DNA of 64,000 nt from assembly GCF_024166365.1 (NCBI RefSeq), contig NC_064822.1:103350823-103414822 (forward strand). The letters run 5' to 3'. The notes under the pieces were generated by a model. The model saw nothing but the letters and a program-made list of their open reading frames with translations, had not been told where the DNA came from and did no database searches. The position numbers and the translations under genes are program-made. Origin of the DNA: Elephas maximus indicus. Its lineage: Eukaryota > Chordata > Mammalia > Proboscidea > Elephantidae. Shown piece after piece: positions 12,741 through 24,662 of the stretch. Each line of letters begins with the position of its first letter. Position 1 is the first letter of the stretch.

Positions 12741-13670
12741 CTATGTGAAAGAGTTTATGTATTTTCTGAACATTCTTCTCATAGCTGCCTTCACCTCCTT
12801 GTTCTGGAGGCTGTAGATGAGGGGATTTAGCATGGGAGTGACCACACTGTACTGCAAAGGGAAGATCATCTCTAGGGGGGAACCTGAGGTTGGTAACAGA
12901 TAGCTGAGGAAACCTGAGCCATAGAACAAAATCACAGTAGTGAGGTGGGAGGAACAGGTAGAGAAGGCCTTGCTTCTGCTGGAGGTGGAGCTGATGTTCA
13001 TAATGGTGGAAACAATACGAGTGTAGGAGAAGAAAATCAAGACAAAGGTTCCAAAGAAATGCAAGACGGAGGAGCAGAGCAGGAGCGTGAAGTTGATGGA
13101 GGTATCAGAGCAAGACAGAGGGAAGAGAGAAGACAGCTCACAGCTGAAATGGGGGATAGTCTGGCCCTCACAAAAATCTAAATTGACAGCCAGAAGGATA
13201 TTGATGAGAGCATCAACAAAGGCCAGGCCCCAGGAGCCCCATACCAACCCGACACACAGCTGGTTACTCATCACCTGACCATAGAGCAGCGGGGAGCTGA
13301 TGGCCACATAGCGGTCATAGGCCATCACTGCCAGCAAAAAGGCCTCGGTGCCTCCTGTGGCAAACACAAAGAAGGCCTGAGCCAGGCAGCCCTGTACAAA
13401 GATGGTTTTGCTTTCAGAAAGCAGATTCTCCAGCATCTTGGGTACGGTGACAGAAGAGTGGCAGAGGTCCAGGAAGGACAGTTGTCCCAAAAAGAAGTAC
13501 ATGGGTGTGTGGAGGTGGGAATCAGCCCTGATCACCAGCAGCATCACCAGGTTTCCCATCAAGGTCAGGAGGTAAATCACCAGGAAGAGCAAGAAGAGAA
13601 GAGCCTGGGTCTGAGGATTGGAAGATAGCCCAAGGAGGATAAATTCACTGAATACACTGTGGTTTCCCAT
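12741..13670 (-). CDS. Olfactory receptor, OR8S-like (copy 1)
   Basis: An intact seven-transmembrane odorant receptor of 309 residues, the normal class II OR length. It would act in the ciliary membrane of olfactory neurons, coupling through G-olf. Visible hallmarks: N-glycosylation site N3-H-S; GN at 39-40 in TM1; PMYFF at 56-60 starting TM2; C95, which pairs with the extracellular loop 2 cysteine (C177) in this family; MAYDRY at 116-121 ending TM3; SY at 215-216 in TM5; KAFSTCSSH at 234-242 before TM6; PMLNPLIY at 279-286 in TM7. I chose the ATG at 13670 rather than the in-frame one at 13724. It gives the standard OR N-terminus, and the longer start would read through a splice acceptor at 13693-13694. 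The residue after MAYDRYVAI is S, where most ORs have C. Overall resemblance is to human OR8S1, recognised from memory; the exact subfamily is not certain. Confidence 0.92.
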   Translation of the reverse strand: MGNHSVFSEFILLGLSSNPQTQALLFLLFLVIYLLTLMGNLVMLLVIRADSHLHTPMYFFLGQLSFLDLCHSSVTVPKMLENLLSESKTIFVQGCLAQAFFVFATGGTEAFLLAVMAYDRYVAISSPLLYGQVMSNQLCVGLVWGSWGLAFVDALINILLAVNLDFCEGQTIPHFSCELSSLFPLSCSDTSINFTLLLCSSVLHFFGTFVLIFFSYTRIVSTIMNISSTSSRSKAFSTCSSHLTTVILFYGSGFLSYLLPTSGSPLEMIFPLQYSVVTPMLNPLIYSLQNKEVKAAMRRMFRKYINSFT

Positions 13671-13690
13671 AGTGATAAAAAGAACATTTA

Positions 13691-13710
13691 TCCTAGGAAT
13701 CCAAGAAAGA
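13691..13710 (-). promoter_or_regulatory. Splice acceptor before the OR copy 1 coding exon
   Basis: On the minus strand a pyrimidine-rich tract ends in 'ttcctag', with the AG at 13694-13693, 22 nt before the ATG. The paralogue has the same arrangement (AG at 30010-30009), so the site is conserved. It implies non-coding upstream exon(s), as is usual for OR genes. Confidence 0.65.
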
Positions 13711-13724
13711 GAAGACATCAACAC

Positions 13725-14322
13725 TCCCTTTGGGCCTCCCAGTTTACCCTAGTACCTTAGCCCTCTTGCCCAAGTACATTATTTTTATGATTATGCTGAA
13801 AACCATGCTCAGATATTTCTAAGCTAACTTCATAATCATCATGATAATGTTGATAATCTTGGAGGACAGTCCACCTCCCCTTTATCAACCCCTTATGCAA
13901 TTTCATGGATCATCCTGTTATGCCTTTAGGAGTTTCTGTCTTTTATTTTTAAGATGGATATTAATTCAAGAACATTTTGCATGCTTGATGGGAATAGAGA
14001 GAATATTTTTGATGCAGCAGAGAAAGGATCTAATAACAGAAGTGAAATCCTTAAGAGACAGAAAATGGGAGGGATCCAGAGCACAAGTGGAATTTTGTCC
14101 TTAGATAAGAGGAAGGCCCCTTTATTGATTATAAATACGGGGAAGATAAAGAGAGTGGGGACAGAGTCAGCCCCACAGATTTTATGGCTGGAATATGCAA
14201 GATTTTCCAACTGATTTTTGCAAAGTTTTTGATCAAGTGTGTAGTGAGATCATGAACAGATTCTCCTTCTGTTTCCCTCTCCATATACAGCTCTATCTCG
14301 ATCTCGATCTCTCTGTGTGTAA
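13725..14322. other. OR copy 1 upstream intron or flank
   Basis: Upstream of the OR on the minus strand. No coding frame of interest. A short simple stretch ('tctcgatctcgatctctctg') lies at about 14296-14316. It is weakly similar to the same position upstream of copy 2. Confidence 0.4.
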
Positions 14323-14527
14323 GATCCCTGGGTAGAACAAGAGCTGTATGATTTGCTGTTAACTGATAGGTTGGCTATTCGAACCCACCCAGTGGCTTCA
14401 CGTAAGAAAGGCCTGGCTATCTGCTTCCCTAAAGATCATAGCCAATAAAAACCTTATGGAGCAGTTCTACTCTGCATCGCATAGGGTCACCAGGAGTCAG
14501 AATCAACTCAGCAGCAACTAAAAACAA
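14323..14527 (+). mobile_element. AfroSINE-type SINE, long variant
   Basis: Sense copy with a decayed tRNA-like head, the extra block 'ctatctgcttccctaaagat', then 'cagttctactctgcatcgca' and the tail 'gcagcaactaaaaacaac'. The longer middle block is shared with the copies at 28197, 58505 and 60723. I could not see it at the matching place in OR unit 2. Confidence 0.75.
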
Positions 14528-17135
14528 CATCTCCCTGTGTATACAGTGCGTGCTTTCAGTAAGGTCAGGTGAGAGATTTTGATGACTCAAGGAGACAAAA
14601 TAGAGCAAGTAGAAGATAAATTTACAAAAGAAATGCAGTAGGATTAACTGCTCATTTTAGATTTTAGGACTAGTTCAAACAAGTAGATGATTATCTGTGG
14701 TAACATTCAGATGCTTAAGCACATGTGTGAGGCAGACAGATACTTGGTTTTAACTGGCTTGGGTTTTTGCCAGGCATATGGAGTGACAAAGAGAAAAAGA
14801 AATCAACAAGTAAAGCATGCTTGCAGAGTGAATGAATTGCAGAAACAAGGATGTGCAAGTAATTAAACTGGGACATGCAGAAGATAGGGAACAACTGGCA
14901 AAGTCACTGGTTTGGGTTTGAAGAATTGCATCTGTAGAGATGCTAAGGGAAGCAAGTCATAAATTTAGGAGATAGTGGTTTGATAGAGGGATGCTTGAAA
15001 TTCAGATACTGTAGGTGTGTTATAAGTACTGAGGATCACAAAGTGATGGGTGATACTGTGGGAGTAGAAGGCTAAGGTAGCTTGGAAGATTCAGACACTG
15101 GAACACTGGAGGATAAAAGACCTAGAGTTTGAGTTAGGGTGGTGAGTATTGTTTTTTTTTTTTTTTGTAGTTTTATTCCATTTCCTTAAATGGAGATTTA
15201 TTAGTTTTAAATTTCAAGTGAAATTAAATGAAAAAAAATTAATCCAAACTGATCGGTAGAGTGATAACCCAGGTATATTGTCACAAGAAACACCTACGTA
15301 CATTTGACCATAAAAGCTGTTCCAGAAAAATATCTGCAACAGGGCAATATCTGGACACCTATTCCATGCCCAGCTTAAATCCCTTCTAATAGTTTTATAA
15401 CCAGAGTAATCTCCCATCAACGTCTCAGTCAGCTTTGGAAGTCCACATGCCAACTGGAGCTACATTCTCACCCCAAAACTCATCCATGTTTTCCTACTTT
15501 GTTCTGAAACCGATGACTTGCAGCCTCAACCCTAGACTAATGCAACTATTCTATAATTTGTCCAAGTCTAGTCCATTCTGGCCTTTCCTATTCTGACACA
15601 AGATAAGTATGTTCAGTTGATAAAAGGAAACTAGAGTTTCTCTTCTCTGACTATTAACCAAGCATTGGGGTGACTAAGTCCAGTTACCTGTCTGAATAAC
15701 CAGCAGCACCAGGCTGTAGCAACAATGCTTTCAGATCCAGTGACAAATTATTCACATCCAGGGAAAATTATTCAGCTTGTGCAGCTAGTGTTGAGAACCC
15801 TATATTTGAGCAGAATTGGGAAGAGATCTATTGAAAATTAATACCACAGTGAATTATATGCTACCAATAAGAAATAATGAATTGTGTATATTATTTTTTC
15901 AAATGTCTGCATATTTATTTCCAATTATTTAAGGAATGGATTATGAAAATAATTGCTAAAATTTTCCCATTTCATTCCTTGATTTAGGTGAGGCCATAGT
16001 GTCCACTTGGGCTCCTGGCACTGAGATCACTGTATTTTCTCCAGAGAGTATGAAAGAAGTGGCAAGGAGGGGATTAAATTGTGAAATCCTTTATGTCGGG
16101 CAGAAGGTCCACATTACCAATGGGTGTAGAAGGGGCTGTGGTGCCTTTGTCATATGATTTCAGGATAGTACAAAGAAAAGCCTCTTTGCTACCTCCCACC
16201 TCCAAATATATTCCTACTTGTTAACTCCAAGTTTCTATGACTTGTGGAAAGAACTACATCCTTGCAACTAAGAGAAAGATGAGATAAGCCTGCATAGTGT
16301 ATCTGTACACAAAAATTACAGCGTTAGGAAAAGTTGCTGGCCAGGGACTTGACTTCTATAGAAGTGGAAAACTGGATTTCTTTTTAGGGTATTTGTAAAG
16401 TGCCAGAAGGATTCCCTCAATGTAAATAAGTAAAATAAGTAAAAACCTACCTTTTTTTCATGACCGGTGCCTAAAGTGTCACCACGAGTGATTTCTTTCT
16501 CCTGTTGTTTCTAAGCATAAATGACACCACTTTCAGGAAGCTTAAAGCAGTAGGTTTGTTGCCAGATATTTACATCATTAGGCGGAATGGTTAATTGCAT
16601 TCTGTCCAAAGGAAAAGCAGCTAACGACCAGTCATGACAGAATGAAATATGACTTTGTTTCATAACGTTGATCAGAAAGTATTATCAAAGAAAGTGAATA
16701 AGTGTATGAATGAGTGGGAATCAGAAGGAGAAAGTTGTCAAGAGTTTTATTGATTTGGGGAGATAAGCTTGATCACAAGGGAGTTTAAAGCCCTGGTTTT
16801 ATGAAGAGGCATCTAGTATGAATAAAAAGAAATACTAATGCCAGAGATATGAGGGCACTGGTGACGAGCATCATCTACTATATAACTTTTCCCAGATTAT
16901 ACCTTGATCCTGTTCCACGTGCCTTAGGGCAGATAAAGCAACTCTTTGAAACTTATAAGGTGTGGTTGATGAGGAGAGATAGTAAGGCATGAAGAGTGGG
17001 AAATCTACCCCTCATGTCCTCAGCCTACTGTATTTCCATCTGTGCTGCTATCAGATGATGGACTCAGCTTCTCCAAGATAAATTACAGACTTTATACTTG
17101 AGGTTCAAGAACTGCAGCCAAATGTAGCCGACATC
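14528..17135. other. OR copy 1 upstream non-coding DNA
   Basis: No recognised gene. A poly-T tract lies at about 15151-15166. The part from 15430 to 16420 is clearly paralogous to 31080-31990 and therefore belongs to the duplicated OR unit. Open frames here are short and not conserved in the paralogous unit. Confidence 0.5.
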
Positions 17136-17149
17136 CTACAATTTAGAGA

Positions 17150-17250
17150 CAGGTGTGGTATATCCAATTACATCACTTACTAGCTGTTTGATGTTTGTAA
17201 TATCGTGTGACCTCATAATTAAAATTTCCCCTTCTGTAAATTGAATAAAG
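17150..17250 (+). mobile_element. MIR SINE fragment
   Basis: Sense MIR core words are visible: 'cacttactagctgt', 'gtgacct' and 'tccccttctgtaaattgaat'. Ancient and diverged. Confidence 0.5.
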
Positions 17251-17569
17251 TTAGGGGAAATAATATATTTCTTACAAATTTTGGAGAGCTGGAAACAAGA
17301 TTTCTGATCTATTGTAATTGCTAAGTCTTCCCCAGGAGAAGAAGAGAAGTGTTTTGGAGGAGCAGAATAGAGCACGTTAGGGAAGAGATAATACGGGGCT
17401 GTTTTGCAGATCTGTCTCAAAACCTGGGAGATAAATGAGAGGCTTCAGAAGGAAACTAAATCTTTAGAGAGCCAGGGAGAGAGTAAGGGACTGAAGGGAA
17501 GAAGAAAGCACCTCAAAGAGCATGTTAACAGGGGACAGAATCTTCAGAGAACTCCAGAAGACTTTATCA

Positions 17570-18090
17570 AGCTTATTGGTGAAGACAATATCCTGGAGCT
17601 TTAGGTTGACAGGTGACTACATCAGGAATCCGGTGATTTTCATTAAAAGTGGCTGTACCACAACTTCCGAACTCTGGGAATAGATGTAGTTTTCTCTCTG
17701 AGAGGCTGGGTGAGAGGGGAAAAAAATACATTAGCCTAGGCTCTAAAAAGCACTTTACCTGCAGAGAAAGTCTACAGAATCTTATTTGTGCTCTTACCCC
17801 ATCATGACTTTGAAGGAAAGAGAAAGGAAGTATCTTGAAAGTTTCAAGTTCTCGACAGGTCACTTTTGAGCAATTTCTGTCATATTGTCTCAAGCTTGAT
17901 CTGAGTCTATAGATGAACACACAATCAGTGGTCCTCACAATTTCATCCGTGCCTTTAAATACTTTTATTACAGGATGATTTGAACGAAGGATTCTGATGA
18001 GTAGCCAATCAAAAGGGCAGTTGTCTTAGGCTGAACTAAGGAGCCCAGGGGACTGGCTCAATACTCTGTATTCCCTGGAGTTATAGCCTG
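17570..18090 (-). promoter_or_regulatory. Conserved duplicated block, candidate OR upstream exon/promoter region
   Basis: This block aligns well with 38805-39255 (shared words include 'gacaatatcct', 'gtaccacaact', 'gaactctggga', 'ggctcaat' and 'tccctggagt'). It lies about 4-4.4 kb upstream of OR copy 1. Retention in both units, and the splice acceptor near each ATG, make it a candidate site for a non-coding first exon and promoter. No specific promoter element is demonstrated. Confidence 0.3.
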
Positions 18091-18487
18091 AAGCAGAATT
18101 TTAAACATTTACTGAGAAATCTGAAATTTTAAAGAGCCACAGAGGGTTTTCTCTGTGTGACCTTTGCAACTTGTGATTTGAAACAATCAACTTAAACTCC
18201 TAGATGAGCTTTCTTGCTAGTCTTCCGGGAGCTAGAGACAGGCAGAGTAGGAGAAGGCAATTTGGAACCTATGAAGGAAGCCAGAATTTTCTCTTGGGAA
18301 CATATAGGCCATATAGACCCTCAGAGAATTCTCATGGGGTGTGAAATGAGATTTACAGTTAACTTCTAGATCATTTTCTCATGTGTGTATGAGATGGGTT
18401 TATAAATGTAAATGGGTTTAATATTACGATAATCAAATAAAGAAAAAATTAAAAATAAATTAGTATTTTATTATACAATAAGTCAAT

Positions 18488-20061
18488 GTTGTTAGGTGCC
18501 CTCGAGTCAGTTCCAACTCATAGCAGCCCTATGTACAACAAAACATAACACTGGCTGATCCTGCGTCATCCTCATAATCATTGCTGTTTGAGCCCATTGT
18601 AGAAGCCACTGTGTCAATCCATCTCATTGAGGGTCGTCCTATTGTTGCTGACCCTCTGCTTTACCGAGCACGATGTCCTTCTCCAGGGACTGGTCTCTCC
18701 TCATAGCTTGTCCAAAGTACTTGAGATGCAGTTTCACCATCCTCTCACCTAAGGAGCATTCTGGCTGCATGCCTTCCAGATTTGTTCGTTCTTGCGGCAG
18801 TCCATGGTATATTCAATATTCTCTGTCAGCACCATAATTCAAATGCATCAATTTTTCTTTGGTCTTCCTTATTCATTGTCCAGCTTTCATATGCATATAA
18901 TGTGATTGAAAATACCATCAACTTTTCCACACTTTAAAGAGGTCTTTTGCAGCAGATTTGCCCTTTGATTTCTTGACTGCTGTTTCCATGAGCATTGATT
19001 ATGGATCCAAGTAAAATGAAATCCCTGACAGCTTCAGTATTTTCTCCATTTATCATGATGTTGGTTATTGGTGGAAGATTTTTGTTTTCATTATGTTGAG
19101 GTGCAATCCATACTGAAGGCTGTAGTCTTTGATCTTCATCAGTAAGTGCTTCAAGTCCTCTTCACTGTCAACAAGCAAGCTTGTGTCATCTGTATAATGG
19201 AGGTTGTTAATGAGTCTTCCTCCACTCCTGATGCCATGTTCTTCTTCATATAGTACAGCTTCTCAGATTATTTGCTCAGCATTCAGATTGAATAAGTATG
19301 ACACACATCTTTCCTGATTTTAAATCACACAGCATCCCTTTGTTTTGTTTCAACGACTGTCTTTTGGTTTATGTACAGGTTCTGCCTCCTGGTCTATGCA
19401 CAGATTTTGCATGAGCACAATTAAATGTTCTGGAATTCTCATTCTTCCCAATGTTATCCATAATTTGTTATGATCCACACAGTCGAATGCCTTTGCATAG
19501 TCAATAAAAAACAGCTGATCATCTTTCTGGTATTCACTGCTTTTAACCAGGATCCATCTGATATCAGCAATGATATGCCTCATTTCACGTCCTCTTCTGA
19601 ATCTGGTTTGAATTTCTGGCAGTTCCTTGTCAATGTACTGCTGCAAACTTTTTTGGATTATCTTCAGCAAAATTTTACTTGCGTATTATATTAATGATAT
19701 TATTTGATAATTTCTGCATTCTATTGGATCACCTTTCTTTGGAATGGGCACAAATATGAATCTCTTCTAGTCGATTGGCTGGGTAGCTGTCTTCCAAATT
19801 TCTTGGCATAGACTCGTGAGCACTTCCAGCATTGCATCTTTTAGTTGAAACATCTCAACTGGTATTCTGTCAATCCCTAGAGCCTTGTTTTTCACCAATG
19901 CCTTCAGTGCAGCTTGGACTTCTTCTTTCAATACCATTGGTTCTTGATCATATGCTACCTGATGAAATGCTTGAGTGTCAACCAATTCTTTTTGGTACAG
20001 TGGCTGTGTATTCCTTCCGCTTCCTTTTGATGCTTCCTGCATCTTCAATATTTTGCCCATA
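18488..20061 (-). mobile_element. RTE LINE, 5'-truncated, with TSD
   Basis: Antisense RTE from its 3' end ('gttgttaggtgccctcgagt') through the reverse transcriptase region, cut off at the 5' side. Perfect 11-bp target duplication 'aataagtcaat' at 18477-18487 and 20062-20072. The paralogous position in OR unit 2 (about 39585-39612, 'ttgtaagtcaaa') has no insertion. Its RT fragments (19350-19670 and 19767-20060 on the minus strand) are broken by stops. Confidence 0.85.
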
Positions 20062-20072
20062 AATAAGTCAAT

Positions 20073-20379
20073 AAAAAATTTTTTTTTGTCATGGTAAAAT
20101 ATATAAGCAGAACCTATGTGATCTGTCCTATTTTATACTCCTTACCTTACAGATCAGAGAGCCAGTGGAGGATAACTTTCTAGTTGTTGAAGTTATCTGG
20201 TCTAACTATACTTAGTAACTGGGGAAACATTATAACATTCAGGATGGTGCCAACTGTATTCTTAGATGAAATATAGGGACAGCAATGACATTTTAGATAA
20301 TCAAGGAATTACTGTCACCTCAAGAGTCATTATCCAGTAGTTTCCAAAATGTTTTCATAATTTCCTTTTTCCTATGTAG
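20073..20379. other. Unassigned intergenic DNA
   Basis: AT-rich, no gene or repeat recognised. Confidence 0.4.
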
Positions 20380-20900
20380 TTACCTGAAAATACATCCTCA
20401 TTTATACCACTTTGGGTACAGTGCTCAAGATATTTACACGTGTACATCTGTGTTAAGATGATCCATTGTAGATGACTGGAAAATACCCAAATGTTCATCA
20501 GTAGAAGACTAATTGAATATACTATTGCATACCCACACGATGGAGTACTATTCAGCTGAAAAAAGCAAAGAGAAATATCTCTAACTACTGCTATGGAGTA
20601 ATATCCAGGATATATTATCAAGTAAAAAAAGCAAAATGCAAAGCAGTCTACATAGTATGCTACCTTTTACATAGCAAGTATATATATAAATTGTTCAATC
20701 TTTTAAAAAAAAAAGAAACAAAGGATAAAATAAACTAATAAAAATGATTACCTATAGAGGGAGGGAAAACACAAACATGACGGAAGCTCCAGGGATGAAA
20801 GTGATACCATTTGAATGTACTCTGTTATACAGTATTCACTTCTGAATTATCTGTTTTATAAAATAAAAACAGAAAAATTAAGTTAAAACCCTAAAATTAA
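20380..20900 (+). mobile_element. Old L1 3' end
   Basis: L1 ORF2-end and 3' UTR words are present near 20480-20700 ('ggagtactattcagct', 'tatatccaggatatat'-like, 'agtatgctaccttttacata'). The copy is old, with no open frame. Confidence 0.55.
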
Positions 20901-21064
20901 AAACAAAACTAAAACAAATGAACCTAGTTGTATGCCAAGGTGTTGATATAACCACAGAAAATAATTTTTTCAACTGACCTTAGATTATAGGATTTTGACT
21001 GAGCTGCCTCAGTGAGAGACACTTCATTCAGTAGTCTTATTGTTAGTAATAATATTGGGTATTT

Positions 21065-23885
21065 TCTTCTTTCTTTTTTATTGAACTTTAGATGAAGGTT
21101 TACAGAACAAACTAGTTTCTCATCAGTTAGTACACATATTGTTGAATGACATTGGTTAACAGCCCCAAAACATGTCAACCCTCTCTTCTCAACCCTGGGT
21201 TCCCTATTACCAACTTTCCTGTTTCCTCCTGCCTTCCAGTCCCTGCTCCAGGGCTGGTGCACCCCGTTAGTCTTGTTTTGTTCCATGGGCCTATTCAATC
21301 TTTGGCTGAAGGGTGAACCTCAGCAGTGGCCTCATTACTGAGCTGAAAGGGTGTCCAGGGACCATACTCTCAGGTTTTCTCCAGTCTCTGTCAGGCCAGC
21401 ATGTCTAGTCTTTCTTTTTGAGTTAGAATGTTGTTCTACATTTTTCTCCAGCTCTGTCAGGGACCCTCTATGGTGATCCCTGACAGAGCAGTGAGTGGTG
21501 GTAGCCGGGAACCATCTAGTTGTACCGGACTCAGTCTGGTGGAGGCCGGGGTAGATGTGGTCCATTAGTCCTTTGGACCAATCTTTCCGTTGTGCCTTTG
21601 GTTTTCTTTGTTCTTCCTTGCTCCCAAAGGGGTGAGACCAGTGGTGCATCCTAGATGGCCGCACACAGGCTTTTAAGACCCCAGACTCTACTCACCAAAG
21701 TAGAATGTAGAAAATTTCCTTTATAAACTCTATTATGCCAGTTGAGCTAGATGTTCCCTGAGACCATGGTCCCCACAGCCATCAGCCCAGCAATTTGGTC
21801 CCTCAGGAAGTTTGGATGTGTCTATGGAGCTTCAAGGGCCTTTCCTTGTACAGGTTATGCTGGCTTCCCCAGTATTATGTACTGTCTTGCTTTTCACCAA
21901 AGTTACTGCTCATCTTTTGTCTATTAAGTATTTCTCCATTCCCACACTTCCCCTCCCTTATAACCATCAAAGATTGTTTCTTTTTGTATGTAAACCTTTT
22001 TATGAGTTTTTACAGTAGTGGTTTCATACAGTATTTGTTCTTTTGTGATTGACTTATTTCACTCAGCATAATGTCTTCCATATGCATCCACGTTATGAGA
22101 TCCTTCACAGATTCATCTAACATTTTCTTTGTTCCTCTTACTCTCCTGTGCTGAGTTCCTTTTGCTCGTGGATTTCTTTTTCATTTCTTTTGTTTTTGGA
22201 GATTTTGTTTTTGTTGAGACTTTATGTTTTTCTTCTTTATTTTGATGAGTAAGTTTGTTAACTTTCTTTGTGGTTACCTTGAAATTTACCCATATCTTTC
22301 TAGGTTTGAACCAGGCTATTATTACTTAGTATTGCCTTGCCTTCCTCGTCATTAGAAAGTTCTATACCTATACCATTTATTCCCTCTTTTATTGTTCTGA
22401 CATTGTTGTCATTTACAGATTAGCCTCTCTGGTTCCCTGTGGCAAGTGTTTTGGTTTTGGATAGTCCTTGAGAATTAATTTCCTAGGTTGGTATCTGGCT
22501 GATACAATCTTGCATTCCACATTCAGGTTGTGGTCTGATGTTGTTTATTTTCAGATCGAAGGACTCCCTTTAGTAATTCTTGTAAATTTTTTTGGTTTTT
22601 ACACATTCCCTTAATTTCTGTTTATCTGGAAATGTCCTAATTTCACCATCGTATTTGAACAAAAGTTTTACAGGATATATTATTCTTGATTGGCAATTTT
22701 TTTCTCTCAAGGTTTTGTATATGTCATCCCATTGCCTTCTTGACTGCATGGTTTCTGTTGAATAATCAGAGCTTAGCCTTATTGTTTCTCCTCCGTATGT
22801 GACTTTTGTTTTTCTAGACCTCCTCACAGGATTTTTCCTTTGTCTTTGGTTTTAGCAAGTGTGATTATGATACTTCTTGGTGTTTTTCTTTTGGGGCCTA
22901 TCCTATATGGGGCTCATTGAGCTTCTTGGATGGTCACCTTTTCATCATTCATGATATTAGGGAAGTTTTCTGTCAGCAATTCTTCAATGATCCTCCCTGT
23001 GTTTTCCATTTTCTCTCTCTGTTCTGAAACTTCAATCACTGGCAAATTTTTGCTTTTGATTTTATCCCACATAATTCTCAGGGTTTCTTCATTTTTCTTT
23101 GTCTTTTTTTTTTTCTGGTTTTTCCTCAGATAGAGTTGTATTCAAGTGCATGTCTTCAATTTCTCTGATTCTGTCTTCCATTGTTTCAGACCTGCTCTTC
23201 AGCCCTTCTATGACACTGTCCATTTCTGGAATCTTGTTTATCTTTTGGATTTCTAATTGTTGTTTTTGTATGATTTCTAGTTGTGAATTTATTTTGGTAT
23301 TTTGTTCCTGTATTACTTTCCTGAATTGCTCCACTTTTTTTGTCTGTATTTTCCATGAATTTATCTGCCTTTTCCAAAAATTTGTCTATTTTTTCCTCCT
23401 TTTTGCTTCAACTCTTGGATTGCTCTGAATATTAGAGATTTGAATTCCCTGTCAGGTAGTTCTAGTGCCTTCTTCTACTGGAAAGTCATCTGGTATTTTA
23501 TTTTGGATGCCTACTGGGAGCATCCTCTCTCTCTCTCTCTTTTTTTTTTTTTTAATATTTTGATATTGTCTGCTGTCTTCAGGGCATTCAGTAGTTATTT
23601 TCTTCATTTCTTGATTGTAGATTTGTTTGTTTCATCCTGTTGTTTTGTTTTATTTGGTTATGTCTGAGCACGGGGGCTGTGCATTCTTTGTTGTTTGCTC
23701 ATCTGTAGTCACAATACTTTTCACCTCCTTGTCCAATGGGCAGAGCCAGTCTGCCATTCAGCTATGGTGCTCCAGGGCAGGTCCAGCAGGTGTTCTGTCT
23801 CCTGCTGGGAACTTCGTGAAGCTGCTTTCCCATGCTCTCTCTCTGCTGATCTCTGACATGGGTGGAGCCAGCATTGTTTTTTGAA
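21065..23885 (-). mobile_element. Half-L1 (HAL1-type) element: ORF1 joined directly to an L1 3' UTR
   Basis: Read on the minus strand: a 5'-truncated start near 23885; ORF1 with a coiled-coil segment (frame 23089-23334, heptad-like Q/E/K-rich); the C-terminal domain (frame 22570-22827, including 'QSRRQWDDIYKTL'); then about 400 bp shared with 4340-4658; then a long 3' UTR (about 22140-21065) ending 'gttcaataaaaaag'. No ORF2 sequence lies between ORF1 and the 3' UTR. The minus-strand frame at 21335-21664 is UTR, not a gene. ORF1 is broken by frameshifts. Confidence 0.7.
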
Positions 23886-24141
23886 ACTATGGTGTGAATA
23901 ATTGAATCATAAAAAATATATAATGCTAATATTGGTAGGACTCTATATTTCAACATAACAACAAAGTGACAAAATACAAAATTAAAGAAGTAAAAATTTT
24001 GGCAATCTTAAATTTGACTTTGAAATATATATGAAGTTGTTACTTTTTTCCCTACTTAAAAAGGCTCTGTCTATGAAAAAGGACTAGAAGTAATAATAAA
24101 ATAGTAATGTTCATCTACGGCTCCCTAATTTTGGTTTCCAA

Positions 24142-24662
24142 ATATAGGTTTCCCCCATTATCTAAAAGTAGAGAATTCCCATGAAACCTTTTGTAAGCCA
24201 AATGGAGTGGAGCGAAGAAGCAATTATTAATTTATAAGGGAATATTTTTTGAGCATTCCAGGTTCAAAAAATACCTGCCAAATCATACCAAATAATGCAC
24301 AAAACCCTTTCACGTTCTCTTGGGCTTTTCTGATACCTTAGGACACACCTTGTTAATGGATGCATAAAATAAACCACAGATGCTCACAGACAGTTAAAAG
24401 CTATGGCAGGTTTCTGCTAACATGCTGAGTGTAGTTCCGCGGAAAGAGGCTGGAACGCCACTCTCACTGCTCAGGGTACCACTGCCTCTTTAATGGCTCA
24501 CTGCAAAACAAGCTCTGAATGCTATTTCTGCTTTTTGCCTTTTTTTTGTAAAAGTGAAAATCTTCAAATTTCTTTTGGTTAGTGAAAACAGGTACTAATG
24601 TAGGCCTTTCATAAAAGTGAAATGGTGTAAAGTGAATTTTCAAACGGCATGGGATATCTGCA
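24142..24662. mobile_element. Old non-autonomous DNA transposon (Tc1/mariner or Tigger-like)
   Basis: The left end 'ataggtttcccccattatct' is the imperfect inverted complement of the right end 'caaacggcatgggatatctg'. Internal words ('gtaagccaaatgg', 'gtaaaagtgaaa', 'ggtactaatgtaggcc') are those of old mammalian MER/Tigger non-autonomous elements. No transposase frame. Confidence 0.55.

Larger units (their letters stand above)
12442..18487. repeat. OR duplication unit 1
   Basis: A segment of about 6 kb whose non-repetitive parts align in order with about 28790-39612. Matching blocks are: the OR gene and 3' flank (12480-13724 with 28800-30036); 15430-16420 with 31080-31990; 16550-16720 with 35320-35420; and 17400-18487 with 38650-39612. 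The unit carries its own SINE (14323-14527), and an RTE abuts its right end (18488-20061). The exact left boundary cannot be fixed by eye. Confidence 0.75.

Noticed and set aside
12945-13181. Gly-rich plus-strand frame antisense to OR copy 1 (also 29260-29496 at copy 2)
   Set aside because: Conserved only because the OR coding sequence on the other strand is conserved.
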